Below are positions 6,789 to 7,117 of a stretch of 7,117 nt of DNA, piece by piece. The stretch is from Candidatus Thioglobus sp. (lineage in GTDB: Bacteria > Pseudomonadota > Gammaproteobacteria > PS1 > Pseudothioglobaceae). Location of the stretch: positions 1 through 7,117 of the forward strand of contig JAAOIF010000054.1 of the NCBI GenBank assembly GCA_015163925.1, read 5' to 3'. The notes below the pieces were generated by a model. It was not told the origin of the DNA. It did not search any database and was given only the letters and a program-made list of their open reading frames with translations. A program made the position numbers and the translations under genes. The first letter of the stretch is position 1. Each line of letters opens with the position of its first letter.

Positions 6789-7117
6789 ATGAATATTAAA
6801 ATGCCATTTATTTTTGTAATTATCGCTGCCGCTGCAACCGTTTCAGCCGCTGTAAATGATGATAAACTCAGCCTTTACAATTCGGTATGGACGGAAAAAG
6901 TGCATAAATTAGCCACTTCTGGTGACGGCAAAAAAGGCAAGAAATTGGCTAAAAAATGCAGCGCTTGTCATGGTGATAATGGCATCAGCGAAGACAATGA
7001 AACCCCGAGTTTAGCAGGGCAAAAGCCGGCTTACACCTTTAAACAAATTTATGATTATCAGCACAAAATTCGCAAAAATAAAACTATGTTTAAGAAGGTT
7101 AAAAAATTGTCTTATGC
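6789..7117 (+). CDS. Secreted class I c-type cytochrome, 3' end outside the window
   Basis: Periplasmic mono- or diheme electron carrier; partner and pathway are not shown. From the ATG at 6789 the frame has 109 full codons to the window edge. A short lysine N region, a hydrophobic core PFIFVIIAAAATV and a likely signal peptidase site after VSA (residue 20) indicate export. The heme-binding motif is Cys57-Ser-Ala-Cys60-His61, followed by GDNGISEDNETPSLAGQKPAY, a pattern typical of the cytochrome c4/c553-like families. The axial Met (such as NKTM at 97-100 or one further on) cannot be fixed on a partial protein. The mature region is rich in lysine (GKKGKKLAKK, FKKVKK). An alternative in-frame ATG at 6768 would add MNIKRII and overlap the upstream stop. 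I prefer 6789 because AAAAGGA at 6777-6783 lies five bases before it. Confidence 0.85.
   Translation, partial: MNIKMPFIFVIIAAAATVSAAVNDDKLSLYNSVWTEKVHKLATSGDGKKGKKLAKKCSACHGDNGISEDNETPSLAGQKPAYTFKQIYDYQHKIRKNKTMFKKVKKLSY

Overview
The window is a compact, plus-strand block of central carbon metabolism genes in the order transketolase (tkt), glyceraldehyde-3-phosphate dehydrogenase (gap), phosphoglycerate kinase (pgk), pyruvate kinase (pyk) and class II fructose-bisphosphate aldolase (fba). On each side lies a piece of an unrelated gene. The gene order and the close protein resemblance to gammaproteobacterial homologues suggest a gammaproteobacterium. This order is common in autotrophic sulfur-oxidising or methylotrophic proteobacteria, where it supplies the regenerative arm of the Calvin cycle. 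No RuBisCO or phosphoribulokinase gene is visible, so autotrophy is an inference. Intergenic gaps are short (3-38 bases) and the base composition leans to AT, with a marked taste for GCC, GGC and GCG codons.

Layout. Bases 1-132 hold the tail of a reading frame that reads like the middle of a 3-hydroxyacyl-CoA dehydrogenase; it stops abruptly where the family normally continues. Bases 133-231 are non-coding and carry a strong sigma-70-type promoter (TTGATA, 16 bp spacer, TATAAT) and a short leader for tkt. From 232 to 5888 four intact enzymes follow in one apparent operon with no terminator between them. At 5911 fba begins with a strong ribosome binding site but is cut at about 6321, after roughly 137 of the usual 345 or so residues. 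From 6322 the sequence reads, in another frame, as the C-terminal 151 residues of a different protein, which resembles the beta-rich C-terminal domain of multiheme c-type cytochromes. A small secreted class I cytochrome c starts at 6789 (or 6768) and runs off the right edge.

Together, tkt-gap-pgk-pyk-fba links the pentose phosphate/Calvin sugar rearrangements to lower glycolysis. The two downstream fragments form a separate electron-transfer pair. The main surprise is that both conserved genes flanking the intact enzymes are broken mid-domain without a frameshift that would explain it. Either the operon lies between real rearrangement breakpoints, or the contig contains one or two misjoins. 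The sequence alone cannot decide. I see no previously undescribed system here: the individual genes are ordinary housekeeping and respiratory types.
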